Shown piece by piece: positions 36,564 to 45,811 of a DNA stretch of 64,000 bases (its first letter is position 1; each line of letters opens with the position of its first letter). A program made the position numbers and the translations under genes. Under the pieces are notes generated by a model. That model had not been told where the DNA came from and did no database searches. It saw nothing but the letters and a program-made list of their open reading frames with translations. The DNA is taken from NCBI RefSeq assembly GCF_029017505.1, contig NZ_JAQGEI010000003.1:62001-126000 (forward strand), written 5' to 3'. The DNA comes from Sedimenticola hydrogenitrophicus. GTDB lineage: Bacteria; Pseudomonadota; Gammaproteobacteria; Chromatiales; Chromatiaceae.

Positions 36564-37142
36564 ATGAAAATTCCATTACAACTCACTTTCCGCAATATGG
36601 ACCACTCGGATGCGGTGGAAGCCGATGTCCGCAGTCATGCGGCAAAACTGGAGCAGCTGTTCCCGAATATCATTACCAGCTGTCGTGTGATGGTGGAACG
36701 CCGCCACCGGCACCACCAACAGGGTAATCTGTTCCACGCGCGTGTCGATATCACGGTGAGAGGGCGGGAGCTGGTGGCGAGCCGGAAACCGGATCAGCAT
36801 CAGGCCCATGAGGAGATGCATGTGGCGATTCGCGATGCCTTTGCGGCCACGAAACGGCAGCTGAGGCAGTTCACTCACAAGCTTAGGCATGAGGTAAAGT
36901 CCCATCAGTCCCCACCCCATGGGCGGGTGATCTCGCTCATGCCGATGGAGGATTTCGGACGCATCCGGACCGATGATGGCCGGGAGATCTATTTCCATCG
37001 CAACAGCGTGATCAATGGAGGTTTTGATCGGCTGGAGATCGGCGATCAGGTGCGCTTCAATGAAGGGCAGGGGGATGTAGGACCGCAAGCGACCACGGTC
37101 AAGGTGGCGGGCAAGCATCACATACTTCCGGACCGGCCCTAG
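36564..37142 (+). CDS. Ribosome hibernation factor-like (HPF/RaiA) with cold-shock domain
   Basis: A 192-residue fusion. About residues 1-105 form an HPF/RaiA ribosome-binding domain (LQLTFRNMDHSDAVEADVR, later KPDQHQAHEEMHVAIRDAF). About residues 118-185 form a cold-shock, OB-fold nucleic-acid domain (FGRIRTDDGREIYFHRNSVI, then GDQVRFNEGQGDVGPQA). Long-form HPF proteins normally carry a different C-terminal dimerisation domain, so this is a distinct architecture, known from some proteobacteria. It would bind the 30S subunit and RNA in stress or stationary phase. It is transcribed alone. Confidence 0.9.
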   Translation: MKIPLQLTFRNMDHSDAVEADVRSHAAKLEQLFPNIITSCRVMVERRHRHHQQGNLFHARVDITVRGRELVASRKPDQHQAHEEMHVAIRDAFAATKRQLRQFTHKLRHEVKSHQSPPHGRVISLMPMEDFGRIRTDDGREIYFHRNSVINGGFDRLEIGDQVRFNEGQGDVGPQATTVKVAGKHHILPDRP

Positions 37143-37212
37143 GAGTCGATCGATTCTGGGAGTCTGTCGACGCGATTGCCGGGTAAATGGCTCATCCCTT
37201 GATGCAGTTTTG

Positions 37213-37288
37213 TTGGGTGGATAAGTCGGTAGGTGCATCCACCATTGCCGCGGTGAGGAGTGGTACTTCCTTGCACCACTCCTCACCC
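37213..37288. repeat. Dispersed GGTGGATAAG / GCATCCACC element with hairpin
   Basis: Contains GGGTGGATAAG and GCATCCACC, followed by the stem GGTGAGGAGTGGT / ACCACTCCTCACC. It shares GAGGAGTGGTAC with the 45-bp element at 2546, 46004 and 47070. The GGGTGGATAAG and GCATCCACC blocks also occur at 45838-45987. Confidence 0.75.
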
Positions 37289-37416
37289 TACGAATTCAGC
37301 GATTCGGGTTTGTGAAATGAACTTCGAAACTTGAGTAAGGGAGTATGGGTCGCGCCCGGCTGTGCCGGAACAGAGAGACGGCCTACACTAGGGGGAGCAG
37401 CGTTCGAGGGGATTCA

Positions 37417-38037
37417 ATGCCTGATACCATGCAGTGCAAGTTGATCAGCTGGCGGCAATTCCATGCACTCGCCCGCCAGCTGGCGCTACGGGTGCGTCAG
37501 GCCGGTTTTCAGCCCGACCTGATCGTGGCCATCGGCCGGGGCGGCTACCTGCCGGCGCGCGTCCTGGCGGACTACCTCGGCATCTTCGATCTCACCGGGT
37601 TCAGGATCGAACACTATCGCGGTGCCCACAAGGAGCGGCTGGCCAGGTTACGCGACCCCCTGACCGTCGATATTACCGGCAAACGGGTACTGCTGGTGGA
37701 TGACGTCAGCGACTCCGGTGATACCTTTGTCGTGGCACTCAGCCATCTGCAGGGAGAGGGCGAACCCGCTGTGCTGAAAACGGCGGTGCTGCAGCACAAA
37801 ACCGTCAGTGATTTCACCCCGGACTTCTACGCCGAAGTAGTGCGTGAATGGTGCTGGATCATATACCCCTGGGCGCTGATGGAGGATCTGCGCGGTTTCC
37901 TGCGCGACATGCCGGGTCCCGCACCGACCGTTCAGTCGTTTGCCGCCTATCTGCGGGAACGGTATGGCATCGAGGTGAACCGGCAAAGCCTGGAGGATGT
38001 CCTGGGAGTCTGTCGGTCAAGCCCGACAGACTCCTAG
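37417..38037 (+). CDS. Phosphoribosyltransferase
   Basis: A 206-residue type I phosphoribosyltransferase. The PRPP loop is VLLVDDVSDSGDTF, and an upstream LIVAIGRGGYLPARVLADYL segment is the conserved flap and beta-strand. The fold and length resemble xanthine/hypoxanthine-guanine phosphoribosyltransferases, so purine salvage is likely but the base is not certain. The ATG at 37417 follows CGAGGGGA. The last codons (GVCRSSPTDS) are encoded by the palindrome at 38005-38034, so the C-terminus may have been replaced by a repeat insertion. Confidence 0.85.
   Translation: MPDTMQCKLISWRQFHALARQLALRVRQAGFQPDLIVAIGRGGYLPARVLADYLGIFDLTGFRIEHYRGAHKERLARLRDPLTVDITGKRVLLVDDVSDSGDTFVVALSHLQGEGEPAVLKTAVLQHKTVSDFTPDFYAEVVREWCWIIYPWALMEDLRGFLRDMPGPAPTVQSFAAYLRERYGIEVNRQSLEDVLGVCRSSPTDS
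38005..38034. terminator. GGAGTCTGTCGG hairpin over the end of the phosphoribosyltransferase gene
   Basis: A 12-bp perfect stem GGAGTCTGTCGG / CCGACAGACTCC with loop TCAAGC, immediately before the TAG stop at 38035. It lacks a T-run, so it may act as an RNA stabiliser or a weak terminator. Confidence 0.75.
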
Positions 38038-38078
38038 CCAGCCCACGGTTGGCCGGTTGAACAGAACAGGAGGTTGAT

Positions 38079-38471
38079 ATGGCGGAACTGGACATCAATC
38101 AAGACACGGTCTGCTTTCTCAGCGAAAAAGCACGGCTATTCCACTGCAAGGAGGAGGTGGTGATTCCCGAGGTACCCGACAGCCCGAGTGACGACTGGGC
38201 TCTGCAGGTACTCGCGGATCATAGCGGCGACACCACCTTCCAGGAATTCAAGGCGACGATCGAGGACCTGGAACCGGATCAGCAGCAGGCGGTCGTGGCC
38301 CTGATGTGGGTCGGACGCGGCGACTTCTCCGTCGAGGAGTGGCCGGCGGCGCTGGAGGAGGCGGCCGACAGCTGGAATGAGTACACGGCGGAGTACCTGA
38401 TTGCTCATCCGTTGCTGGCCGATTACCTGGAGGAGGGCCTGGCCGCATTCGGCTACTCCTGTAATCCCTGA
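38079..38471 (+). CDS. DUF3775 family protein
   Basis: A 130-residue acidic, helical protein. It starts MAELDINQDTVCFLSEKARL and contains DLEPDQQQAVVALMWVGRGD, which are features of the DUF3775 family. No catalytic motif, signal or membrane segment is visible. The ATG follows AGGAGG with good spacing. Function unknown. It is convergent with the YbhB-type gene, with 21 bp between stops. Confidence 0.85.
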   Translation: MAELDINQDTVCFLSEKARLFHCKEEVVIPEVPDSPSDDWALQVLADHSGDTTFQEFKATIEDLEPDQQQAVVALMWVGRGDFSVEEWPAALEEAADSWNEYTAEYLIAHPLLADYLEEGLAAFGYSCNP

Positions 38472-38492
38472 GGGCCCTGAGGACCCGCGCGG

Positions 38493-38963
38493 CTACTTCT
38501 GATAGGTCCCGATCAGCTCTGCCTGGGCGAGGATATGGCCCTGCATGGCCGCTTCCAGCTGCTTCTTGCCGGGCTGCCGCAGATCGGCGAGCATTCGGTC
38601 CAGGGCATAGAGCTTGAAGAAGTAACGGTGCCGGCCGATCGGCGGACAGGGGCCGCCGTAACCGGTACGCTGCCAGTCGTTGAGCCCCTCCAGGGTACCG
38701 GTCGGCAGCTGCGCCGTGGTGACCTGCTCGGGCAGAGCGGTGGCGCTTGGCGGCAGGTTGTAGAGCAGCCAGTGCACCCAGGTCATCTTCGGGGCGGCGG
38801 GATCGGGGGCGTCGGGGTCGTCAACGATCAACACCAGGCTCCGGGCATTGGCGGGCACGTTCTCCCAAGCGAGCGACGGCGAGCGGTCTTCGCCCGTGCA
38901 GGTGTACTGCCGGGGGATCTCGCCGCCATTCTCGAAGGCGTCGGATGTCAGAATAAGTGTCAT
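38493..38963 (-). CDS. YbhB/YbcL-family (Raf kinase inhibitor-like) protein
   Basis: A 156-residue protein of the PEBP fold. The ligand-binding motif appears as VLIVDDPDAPDP and MTWVHWLLYNLP, followed by GYGGPCPPIGRHRYFFKLYAL. It lacks a signal peptide, so it is cytoplasmic like YbhB rather than periplasmic like YbcL. The start MTLILTSDAF at 38963 has the ribosome site AAAGGAGAG; upstream in-frame codons extend the ORF but have no family support. Its ligand is unknown. Confidence 0.92.
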   Translation of the reverse strand: MTLILTSDAFENGGEIPRQYTCTGEDRSPSLAWENVPANARSLVLIVDDPDAPDPAAPKMTWVHWLLYNLPPSATALPEQVTTAQLPTGTLEGLNDWQRTGYGGPCPPIGRHRYFFKLYALDRMLADLRQPGKKQLEAAMQGHILAQAELIGTYQK

Positions 38964-39237
38964 GGCTCTCTCCTTTGTCGTGCGCCACACGCACTCCCGC
39001 CGTGGCGTCCCGGCTTGATCGGCTGAACGGGTGTTGAGTGGATCACGCTGTCGCTGCCGGCCAAGCCATACCTGATCAATACCATAGATCAAAATGGCGT
39101 GAATCGCCGACGGATTGGGGCGGGGCGTGCCGGCCAACCGCTGCCGGGGTCAACCGTTGCTGAATCCGGTGCTGCCGGGGCAGCGCCTTTGCTGTCGACA
39201 GCCACCTGTGCATTTGCTTGAATAGGGGTCTGTATCG

Positions 39238-39678
39238 ATGCGAGCAGTGATCTTCTCTATGCCGGCACAACATCCACAACAGCGCAGCGGAGTCGCCCGG
39301 GTGGCCTACCTCGCCGTGGGCTGGCTGTGCTTCGCGCTGGGCATGCTGGGCGTGGTGCTGCCGGTTCTGCCGACAACGCCCTTTCTGCTGCTGGCACTCT
39401 GGGCGTTCTCGCGAAGTTCGCTCCGGTTACACCGCTGGCTCTACCGGCACCGGACTTTCGGTCCCGCGCTGCAGCGCTGGCACCAGCACCGGATCATCCC
39501 GCTACATGCCAAGCTGTTGATTGCCCTGACCATGTCGGCCAGTCTGGTCTATCTCACCGGGTTCAGCCGCCTGCCGACGCTCATTATCTGGGCGGTTGCG
39601 TTGATCATGCTGACGGTTGCGAGCTATCTGCTGACGCGGCCCTCCCGGCTCAAGGTAGAGAAGCAGCGGGCTGAGTAA
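39238..39678 (+). CDS. DUF454 membrane protein (YbaN-like)
   Basis: A 146-residue inner-membrane protein with three to four helices. The DUF454 signature GVVLPVLPTTPFLLLALWAFSRSS is clear (here split: GVVLPVLPTTPF then LLLALWAFSR). A basic segment RWLYRHRTFGPALQRWHQHR follows, then two more helices. The ATG at 39238 has AGGGGT upstream; an internal ATG at 39259 is possible. Function unknown. Confidence 0.88.
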   Translation: MRAVIFSMPAQHPQQRSGVARVAYLAVGWLCFALGMLGVVLPVLPTTPFLLLALWAFSRSSLRLHRWLYRHRTFGPALQRWHQHRIIPLHAKLLIALTMSASLVYLTGFSRLPTLIIWAVALIMLTVASYLLTRPSRLKVEKQRAE

Positions 39679-39779
39679 TCCGTTTTTGTCCCGTCACCCG
39701 GTATCCGCATTACTCCCTTGCCACCCCGCCGGTGCGCTACACTACTCCTTGGTGGAGATGCAGTGCGGGAGACAAGTCG

Positions 39780-40241
39780 ATGTCGGAATACAGCGCCCGG
39801 GTAACCTGGCAACGGGGTGACGCCAATTTTCTGGATAACCGGTACAGCCGTGGCCATCGCTGGGAGTTCGATGGCGGGCTCAGCGTGCCTGCCTCCTCGT
39901 CGCCCCAGGTGGTGCCGGTGCCACTCTCGGTCGAGGCCAATGTGGACCCCGAGGAGGCGTTCATCGCCTCACTCTCCAGCTGCCACATGCTGTTCTTCCT
40001 CTCACTCGCCGCCCGGCAGGGATTTCGCGTGGATTCCTATGTTGACGATGCGGTCGGGGTGATGGGGAAGGATGCCGCGGGCAGGATGGCGATGTTGCGG
40101 GTGGTGTTGCGGCCGGCGATCGAGTTCGGCGGCGAACGCCAACCGACGGTCGCGCAACTGGAGGCGTTGCATCACCAGTCCCACGATCTCTGCTTTATTG
40201 CCAACTCAGTCAAAACGGAGGTGGCGGTGGAACCGGCGTAA
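39780..40241 (+). CDS. OsmC-family peroxiredoxin-like protein
   Basis: A 153-residue OsmC/Ohr-fold protein. Its two redox cysteines are seen in SLSSCHMLFFL and HDLCFIANS, and Arg/Glu of the active site are in the N-terminal strand region. OsmC proteins reduce organic hydroperoxides using thiols. The start at 39780 follows GCGGGAGA; upstream in-frame codons are not family-like. A long palindrome lies right after the stop. Confidence 0.9.
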   Translation: MSEYSARVTWQRGDANFLDNRYSRGHRWEFDGGLSVPASSSPQVVPVPLSVEANVDPEEAFIASLSSCHMLFFLSLAARQGFRVDSYVDDAVGVMGKDAAGRMAMLRVVLRPAIEFGGERQPTVAQLEALHHQSHDLCFIANSVKTEVAVEPA

Positions 40242-40247
40242 GCCGTA

Positions 40248-40408
40248 AGGGCTCGCGCAAGAATAATTTCGTAGTACCGAGGGCGTAACTGGGCCACGCT
40301 GGCAAGGCACGCTTTGCAGGCAATGGCCGTTCCCTTGCCAAAAAGCGTAACGCCGCCAGCGGGGTCCAGTTGCGACCGAATACCGAAACTTATTTTTGCG
40401 CGAGCCCT
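40248..40408. repeat. Long imperfect palindrome (161 bp), MITE-like
   Basis: The ends AGGGCTCGCGCAA and TTGCGCGAGCCCT are perfect inverted repeats. Pairing continues inward with mismatches (AATAATTTCG with CGAAACTTATT, GGGCGTAACTGGGCC with a GGTCCAGTTGCG block, GGCAAGGCACGC with GCGTAACGCC). It shares the pattern CGCG-AA-AATAA-TT with the hairpin at 62826. No ORF of note inside. Confidence 0.85.
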
Positions 40409-40438
40409 AAGGTTCCCGTCACACCTGGGGGTATCGTT

Positions 40439-40630
40439 ATGGAACTGATCCAGCAGCGCACCGTGAACTGCCCGTACTGTGGAGAACCCCAATTGTTGCT
40501 CCTCGACTGCTCGGTATCCGAGCAGGAGTACATTGAGGATTGTCAGGTCTGCTGCCGCCCGATCACCGTTACCATGAACTGTGACGATCCGGCGGATCTT
40601 TATCTCTCGGTCAGGCGCGAAGATGACTAA
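40439..40630 (+). CDS. CPXCG-motif cysteine-rich protein
   Basis: A 63-residue small protein with CPYCGEPQ near residue 12 and DCQVCCRPI near residue 38, a zinc-ribbon-like pattern of the CPXCG family. The start MELIQQRTVNCPYCG fits the family. It ends in an acidic tail. Function unknown; such proteins are common in gammaproteobacteria. Confidence 0.88.
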   Translation: MELIQQRTVNCPYCGEPQLLLLDCSVSEQEYIEDCQVCCRPITVTMNCDDPADLYLSVRREDD

Positions 40631-40655
40631 ATAAGTGCCATTCGGATGGCTCCTG

Positions 40656-41318
40656 TCAACCGGCCACAGGCCGCAACAGATAGACCCGTTCGCGCATCGC
40701 CGTGACCCCGCGGTTCCTGAACCGGGGGCTCTCCTCCAGGATATCCCGGGTGAGGATATTTTCGATCGCGAAGCGGCCGGCATAGAGTCCATGGACCTCA
40801 ACCTCCTGTACCGAGAAGGGCGGGCCATCCATTTGCTGCTGCGGATACTCCATGCTCACCAGCAGGATGGGGCGGGCCGCGGGGAACAGGGATTGCAGCT
40901 TCTCCGCATAGGCCGGGCGCATGGCCGGGGGCATGGCGATCAGGGAGGCGCGATCATAGACCGCGCCGCAGTGGGCGACATCCGCGGCCCGCAATGTGAA
41001 GAAGTCGCCACACAGGATCACCAGCTCATCACAGGACCAGCGCTCTATACCGTCCTGGGAAGTGACCTCGGGAGCGAGGCCGTTCTCGCGGAAAAAATCG
41101 GCTACGGCTATCGGACTGATCTCGATGCCCAACACCCGGTATCCCTGCTCCAGCAGCCAGAGCATGTCACGGCTTTTGCCGCACAATGGCACGAAGACCG
41201 TGGCGCCGGCGGGAAGCTGCAACCGCGACCAGAACTGCTGCAGATAGCTGTTGATCTCCTGCTGGTGAAAACCGATCTGGTTGTTCTCCCAGCGTTCATG
41301 CCAGAATTTTTTGTCCAT
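40656..41318 (-). CDS. tpm: Thiopurine S-methyltransferase
   Basis: A 220-residue methyltransferase of the TPMT family. It begins with the conserved KKFWHERWENNQIGFHQ and has FVPLCGKSRDMLWLLEQGY and GIEISPIAVADFF. Bacterial Tpm methylates selenium and tellurium oxyanions or thiols and can give tellurite resistance. Length and motifs are normal, so it should be active. It lies 46 bp from hemF on the same strand. Confidence 0.95.
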   Translation of the reverse strand: MDKKFWHERWENNQIGFHQQEINSYLQQFWSRLQLPAGATVFVPLCGKSRDMLWLLEQGYRVLGIEISPIAVADFFRENGLAPEVTSQDGIERWSCDELVILCGDFFTLRAADVAHCGAVYDRASLIAMPPAMRPAYAEKLQSLFPAARPILLVSMEYPQQQMDGPPFSVQEVEVHGLYAGRFAIENILTRDILEESPRFRNRGVTAMRERVYLLRPVAG

Positions 41319-41364
41319 ACAACACCCCGCTTGTTTGTTGTTCGGTCGATCCGTTCCGAGATGG

Positions 41365-42318
<954 letters not shown>

Positions 42319-42933
42319 TTACATGCCGTTGGCGAATTTTTTGTGCAGTGCGACGCCGCTGTCGCGCACCGCTTTCAGCGCCGAGGCGTACTGGCCGAGC
42401 AGGCTCAGGGCCCAGGCGATGCGCTCCTGGTAATAGGGATCGGAGCGGGGATCGTTCTTCTCGGGATCGGCATTGAGTACCGTTTCCACGTGGCGCACGA
42501 TAATCTGCTCGGGAATGTAGCAGATGCGGTTGTTCTTGTAGCTGCTCATGCGCAGTTCGGCCACCGGATAGGCGCCGCCGTCGCCGGCGGAGACGGTCAC
42601 GATCAGCGCCGGTTTGTGCCCCACCTCGTTTTTGCTACAGAGCAGAAACAGATTCTTTAATCCCGCCGGCACCTGGCCGTGCCATTCCGGCGAGACCACC
42701 ACGAAGGCATCGCTGGCGCCGAACAGGGTACGCATCGGTTGCAATATCTCCCGCCACTCGGGATCGTCCTCCCAGATGCGCTGATCCCACAGTGGGAGTG
42801 GATTACCGGCGAGGCTGAAGATCTCTGCCTCGACGCAGTAATCGGCTTCCCGTAACACCCGTTGGATATGTTGCGCGACCTTCATGCTCTGGGAGGGATC
42901 GCGATGGCTGCCGCTGATTATGGTTATTTTCAT
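42319..42933 (-). CDS. NAD(P)H-dependent FMN reductase family protein
   Basis: A 204-residue flavodoxin-fold protein. The phosphate-binding loop is IISGSHRDPSQSMKVAQHI, and FVVVSPEWHGQVPAGLKNL is the conserved flavin-contact segment. It uses NAD(P)H to reduce FMN, quinones or azo compounds. The ATG at 42933 is chosen because the N-terminus then begins with the first strand. It is the first gene of a leftward group with hemF and tpm. Confidence 0.88.
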   Translation of the reverse strand: MKITIISGSHRDPSQSMKVAQHIQRVLREADYCVEAEIFSLAGNPLPLWDQRIWEDDPEWREILQPMRTLFGASDAFVVVSPEWHGQVPAGLKNLFLLCSKNEVGHKPALIVTVSAGDGGAYPVAELRMSSYKNNRICYIPEQIIVRHVETVLNADPEKNDPRSDPYYQERIAWALSLLGQYASALKAVRDSGVALHKKFANGM

Positions 42934-43029
42934 GTGACTACCCGACTGAAAAACGCCCACGGTTTGTGGGCTGTTAAAAACCGACGATAATGGTAGGGTA
43001 TTGGAATGTCAATCCTGCAGAGCGGTGGT

Positions 43030-43597
43030 ATGTCGACAGTCGTCCGAACCCTGGAAAATCTCAATTTTGATACCAGCTATGTCCGGTTGCCGGGGCACTT
43101 CTACCAGCGGATCGATCCCAGCCCGCTGGAAGGGACGCACCTGATCAGCGTCAACCCTGAAGTGGCCCGGCTGCTTGATCTTGACCCGGAATTGTTAAAT
43201 CCGGATGAACTGGCCCGCTATTTTGGCGGCCATGCCACCCTCCCGGGAACCGAGAGCATCGCCATGAAATACACCGGACATCAGTTCGGTGTCTACAATC
43301 CCGATCTGGGGGACCACCTTTGCCCGCTGGATCGAGCGCTATGCCGCGCGGATCGCTCGGGAGGCTACCACTCCGCCGCTAAGAGCGGCCCAAATGCGGG
43401 CCGTGAACCCGAAGTTTATCCTGCGCAATTACATGGCCGAGGAGGCGATTCGTGCGGCCGATTCCGGCGATTATCGGCTGGTGAATGAATTATCGGCGCT
43501 GCTGCGGCATCCCTTCAGCGAGCACCCGGATCATCAGCGCTACGCCGAAGCGGTCCCCGACTGGGCCGGCTGGATCAGCCTGAGCTGTTCGTCATAA
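43030..43597 (+). pseudogene. selO: selO (YdiU, protein AMPylase) with internal deletion
   Basis: The 5' frame encodes a SelO N-terminus (LENLNFDTSYVRLPGHFY) up to MKYTGHQFGVYNPDLGD. Near 43312 the text jumps to the SelO C-terminus in another frame (TFARWIERYAARIAREAT, then MRAVNPKFILRNYMAEEAI) and ends at SLSCSS. About 280 central residues with the kinase-like active site are missing and the frame is shifted at the junction. The gene is therefore inactive. Confidence 0.88.
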
Positions 43598-43601
43598 GGG
43601 A

Positions 43602-43970
43602 TCAGGTAATGGAGATTTCGAGATTGCGCCGACGCTTGCAAGCGGTCTGGCCGTCGGGGAGTTTTTTCTTTCCGCCCACCATCAGTGTGCGATCCGCCCA
43701 TTTCCTTACCGAGAGCCGATAACCGTGAAGTTTTTTTCCATTGAGTGAGCGGATCACCTTCTCCGCCGTCCGTTCCGGGTAAACATCCACCAGGCCATGA
43801 ATCTCGACCCCCCCGCTATCCACGTCGAGGATACGGATCAAGCTGCATTTGGCGACCGTGCCGCCCTTTTTGAGGGGCATGAACCATCTGGGTTTTACGG
43901 CGCGCTGAACAACCGAAAGGAGTTCCTGGCGCTTTATATTAGAGGGAATATGGGGTATCAGAATTTTCAT
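43602..43970 (-). CDS. RNA-recognition-motif protein
   Basis: A 122-residue protein. MKILIPHIPSNIKRQELL looks like the RNP2 strand and helix 1 of an RRM, and GVEIHGLVDVYPERTAEKVI with LNGKKLHGYRLSVRKWADR gives the RNP1-like strand and the C-terminal helix. The RNP1 aromatics are partly replaced. A basic tail rich in Lys and Arg should help RNA binding. It converges with the broken selO gene, four bases apart. Function unknown. Confidence 0.78.
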   Translation of the reverse strand: MKILIPHIPSNIKRQELLSVVQRAVKPRWFMPLKKGGTVAKCSLIRILDVDSGGVEIHGLVDVYPERTAEKVIRSLNGKKLHGYRLSVRKWADRTLMVGGKKKLPDGQTACKRRRNLEISIT

Positions 43971-44138
43971 CGCGCCCTTGGCCGGTCTGCTGCTACTACA
44001 AGTGTCATTATAAACGACAATGCCGGCAAGTTTGATGAATTAATCAACTAAATCAATGATTTTCGCCCAGTTTAGCATGAAGCTGGTTGAGGGTTCCCGG
44101 TTCCGCCGGGGTGTGGTTTCAGCCCGGGTGGGCTGGTA

Positions 44139-44741
44139 CTAGTAGGCGATGTCCGGTTCCAGTTCAGCCAGCTTCAGGTCGAACATCCCGAACTCGGCCA
44201 GGATCAGCTCGAACTTCTCAAACCGGGGGTGGGAAACGAGCAACCGGTCATCCCGATAGACCTGTCCATTGGCATCCAGCTGGTAGGCCGGCCGGTAACC
44301 GGATTCGGCCAGGGTCCTGATGTCGTCAACCAGATTATCCAGCACCAGCGCCGCATCACCCTGGCCGACGATCAGCACCATGTGGGGAAGTCCAGCCGGG
44401 GTGTGGACGTAACCCAGCCGCAGCTGCGCGGCCGGGATGGCACGGTGTAGGGTAGGATCAAACATCTTGGCGATGGCGATATCCTCGCAATCACCGGTTT
44501 TGAGCGCCAGGGTTTCGGCCGGGGACTGCCAGTGATCCTCCAGGCTATCCTCTTTGTAGGTGACCAGCAGGTTCCATTGGCGGTTGATCTGGTCCAGTTC
44601 ATCGCGGGTCAGGTTGCCGTACAGTTTTTTCTGGTGGACCTTCTGCTGCATCGCCTGCGACTTGATTTTATGGGACGCGCAACCGCCCAGCAGGGTGGGT
44701 ACGGTCAGGGCGATGAAGAGCAAGCGAAACAGGATTTTCAT
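44139..44741 (-). CDS. Transglutaminase-like cysteine protease (BTLCP), lipoprotein
   Basis: A 200-residue protein with a lipoprotein signal ending LLGGC. The catalytic Cys is in LKTGDCEDIAIAKMF, His is in AGLPHMVLIVG, and Asp in VLDNLVDDI, the order of bacterial transglutaminase-like cysteine proteinases (LapG relatives). LapG cleaves adhesins to release biofilms, but this protein is membrane-anchored and no lapD or large adhesin is nearby. Its substrate is unknown. Confidence 0.88.
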   Translation of the reverse strand: MKILFRLLFIALTVPTLLGGCASHKIKSQAMQQKVHQKKLYGNLTRDELDQINRQWNLLVTYKEDSLEDHWQSPAETLALKTGDCEDIAIAKMFDPTLHRAIPAAQLRLGYVHTPAGLPHMVLIVGQGDAALVLDNLVDDIRTLAESGYRPAYQLDANGQVYRDDRLLVSHPRFEKFELILAEFGMFDLKLAELEPDIAY

Positions 44742-45114
44742 CAGGCCGTCATCCTACATAAAGAGGTTCAAAGGAGTGTGCTTGAACAAAAACTTACTCG
44801 AGGCTAACAAAATATATCCAATTAATCTACAGCTAAATAACCCACTAACTTACTGTATTATTGGGAAAAAAAGAACTTCAATCCGAATTTCGGCCGGGGT
44901 GGCATTTGCGCCGGCGATCTCGCCGGGAGTCTGTCGCTCAGCCAGACAGACTCCCGGCTGCCACTTCCGTTACCATCGGAATACGCAGTAACATCGCGGT
45001 AAACCGGCTCCGTTTTCCCTGCTGTCCCTATCGTGATCTTAGGGCTCCGCGGGGCTGGACATCGGTAGCGTTGCCGGTCCGGACCACCCATTGACGGTCA
45101 CTCGGTATTTGCCT
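44742..45114. other. Intergenic region
   Basis: AT-rich on the left, with no gene. It holds the hairpin at 44922-44958 and the upstream region of the SHOCT gene. Confidence 0.6.
44922..44958. repeat. GGAGTCTGTC hairpin, third member
   Basis: A 14-bp perfect stem GCCGGGAGTCTGTC / GACAGACTCCCGGC with a nine-base loop. It shares GGAGTCTGTC with the hairpins at 30281 and 38005. Confidence 0.8.
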
Positions 45115-45339
45115 ATGGACACTTCTGAATTTGGATTCTGGGCTATGCTGCTCTTCTGGGGCAGCGCCATCGGCGGTATTGCCCTGGGTATCAGCTGGGC
45201 CAGGATGAAGGGGCGCAATCCGGTCAACCGGGAACTGCTGGAAAAGTCCCTGAAACGCCGCCTGGCGGCGGGTGAGATTACCCGGGAACTCTACAACCGG
45301 AAGCTGGCGGAACTGCAAAAGCCGGACAAGCCGCAATAG
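45115..45339 (+). CDS. SHOCT-domain small membrane protein
   Basis: A 74-residue protein with one transmembrane helix (about residues 7-27, WAMLLFWGSAIGGIALGIS) and a C-terminal SHOCT domain (LLEKSLKRRLAAGEITRELYNRKLAEL). SHOCT is a short oligomerisation domain often at protein ends. The ATG at 45115 is the likely start; a TTG at 45091 would add eight residues. Function unknown. Confidence 0.75.
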   Translation: MDTSEFGFWAMLLFWGSAIGGIALGISWARMKGRNPVNRELLEKSLKRRLAAGEITRELYNRKLAELQKPDKPQ

Positions 45340-45373
45340 CCGCCGCCCTCCTCTTCGGAAACAGGAGCAGCAG

Positions 45374-45811
45374 ATGAATGACAAAAGCGTATCGCCGCTG
45401 CGCGGCCAGTGTCTCTGCGGTGCGGTGAAATACGAGGTGGACGCCATCGGGCCGCGCATGGCCCACTGCCACTGTTCCATGTGCCGCAAGTTTCACGGCG
45501 CCGCCTTTGCCACCTTTGGCGAGGCGAGGGCGGAGGATTTTCGCTGGCTGGAGGGAGAACAACTGCTCAGCAGCTACCGGGCGACCAATGGCACGGTACG
45601 CCGCTTCTGTTCCCGCTGCGGCTCCAGCATGACCTTTGCTCCGGCCGATGACCCGGGGGAGTTCGTCGAGTTTACCCTGGGTACCCTGATCGATCCTCCC
45701 GCATTCCACCCGGACGCGCATATCTTTGTCGGTTCCAAGGCCGCCTGGGATCATATCTGCGACCAATTGCCCCAGTATGAAGCGGGGCGGGACAGCAAAC
45801 GGCTCGACTGA
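45374..45811 (+). CDS. GFA-family glutathione-dependent formaldehyde-activating-like protein
   Basis: A 145-residue zinc protein of the Gfa/CENP-V family. Ligands are GQCLCGAVKYEV, HCHCSMCRKFHG and RRFCSRCGSS. Members are named for a glutathione-formaldehyde activity, but the in vivo role is uncertain. The start follows ACAGGAGCAGCAG. Probably transcribed with the SHOCT gene, 34 bp upstream. A second GFA gene is at 54919. Confidence 0.92.
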   Translation: MNDKSVSPLRGQCLCGAVKYEVDAIGPRMAHCHCSMCRKFHGAAFATFGEARAEDFRWLEGEQLLSSYRATNGTVRRFCSRCGSSMTFAPADDPGEFVEFTLGTLIDPPAFHPDAHIFVGSKAAWDHICDQLPQYEAGRDSKRLD

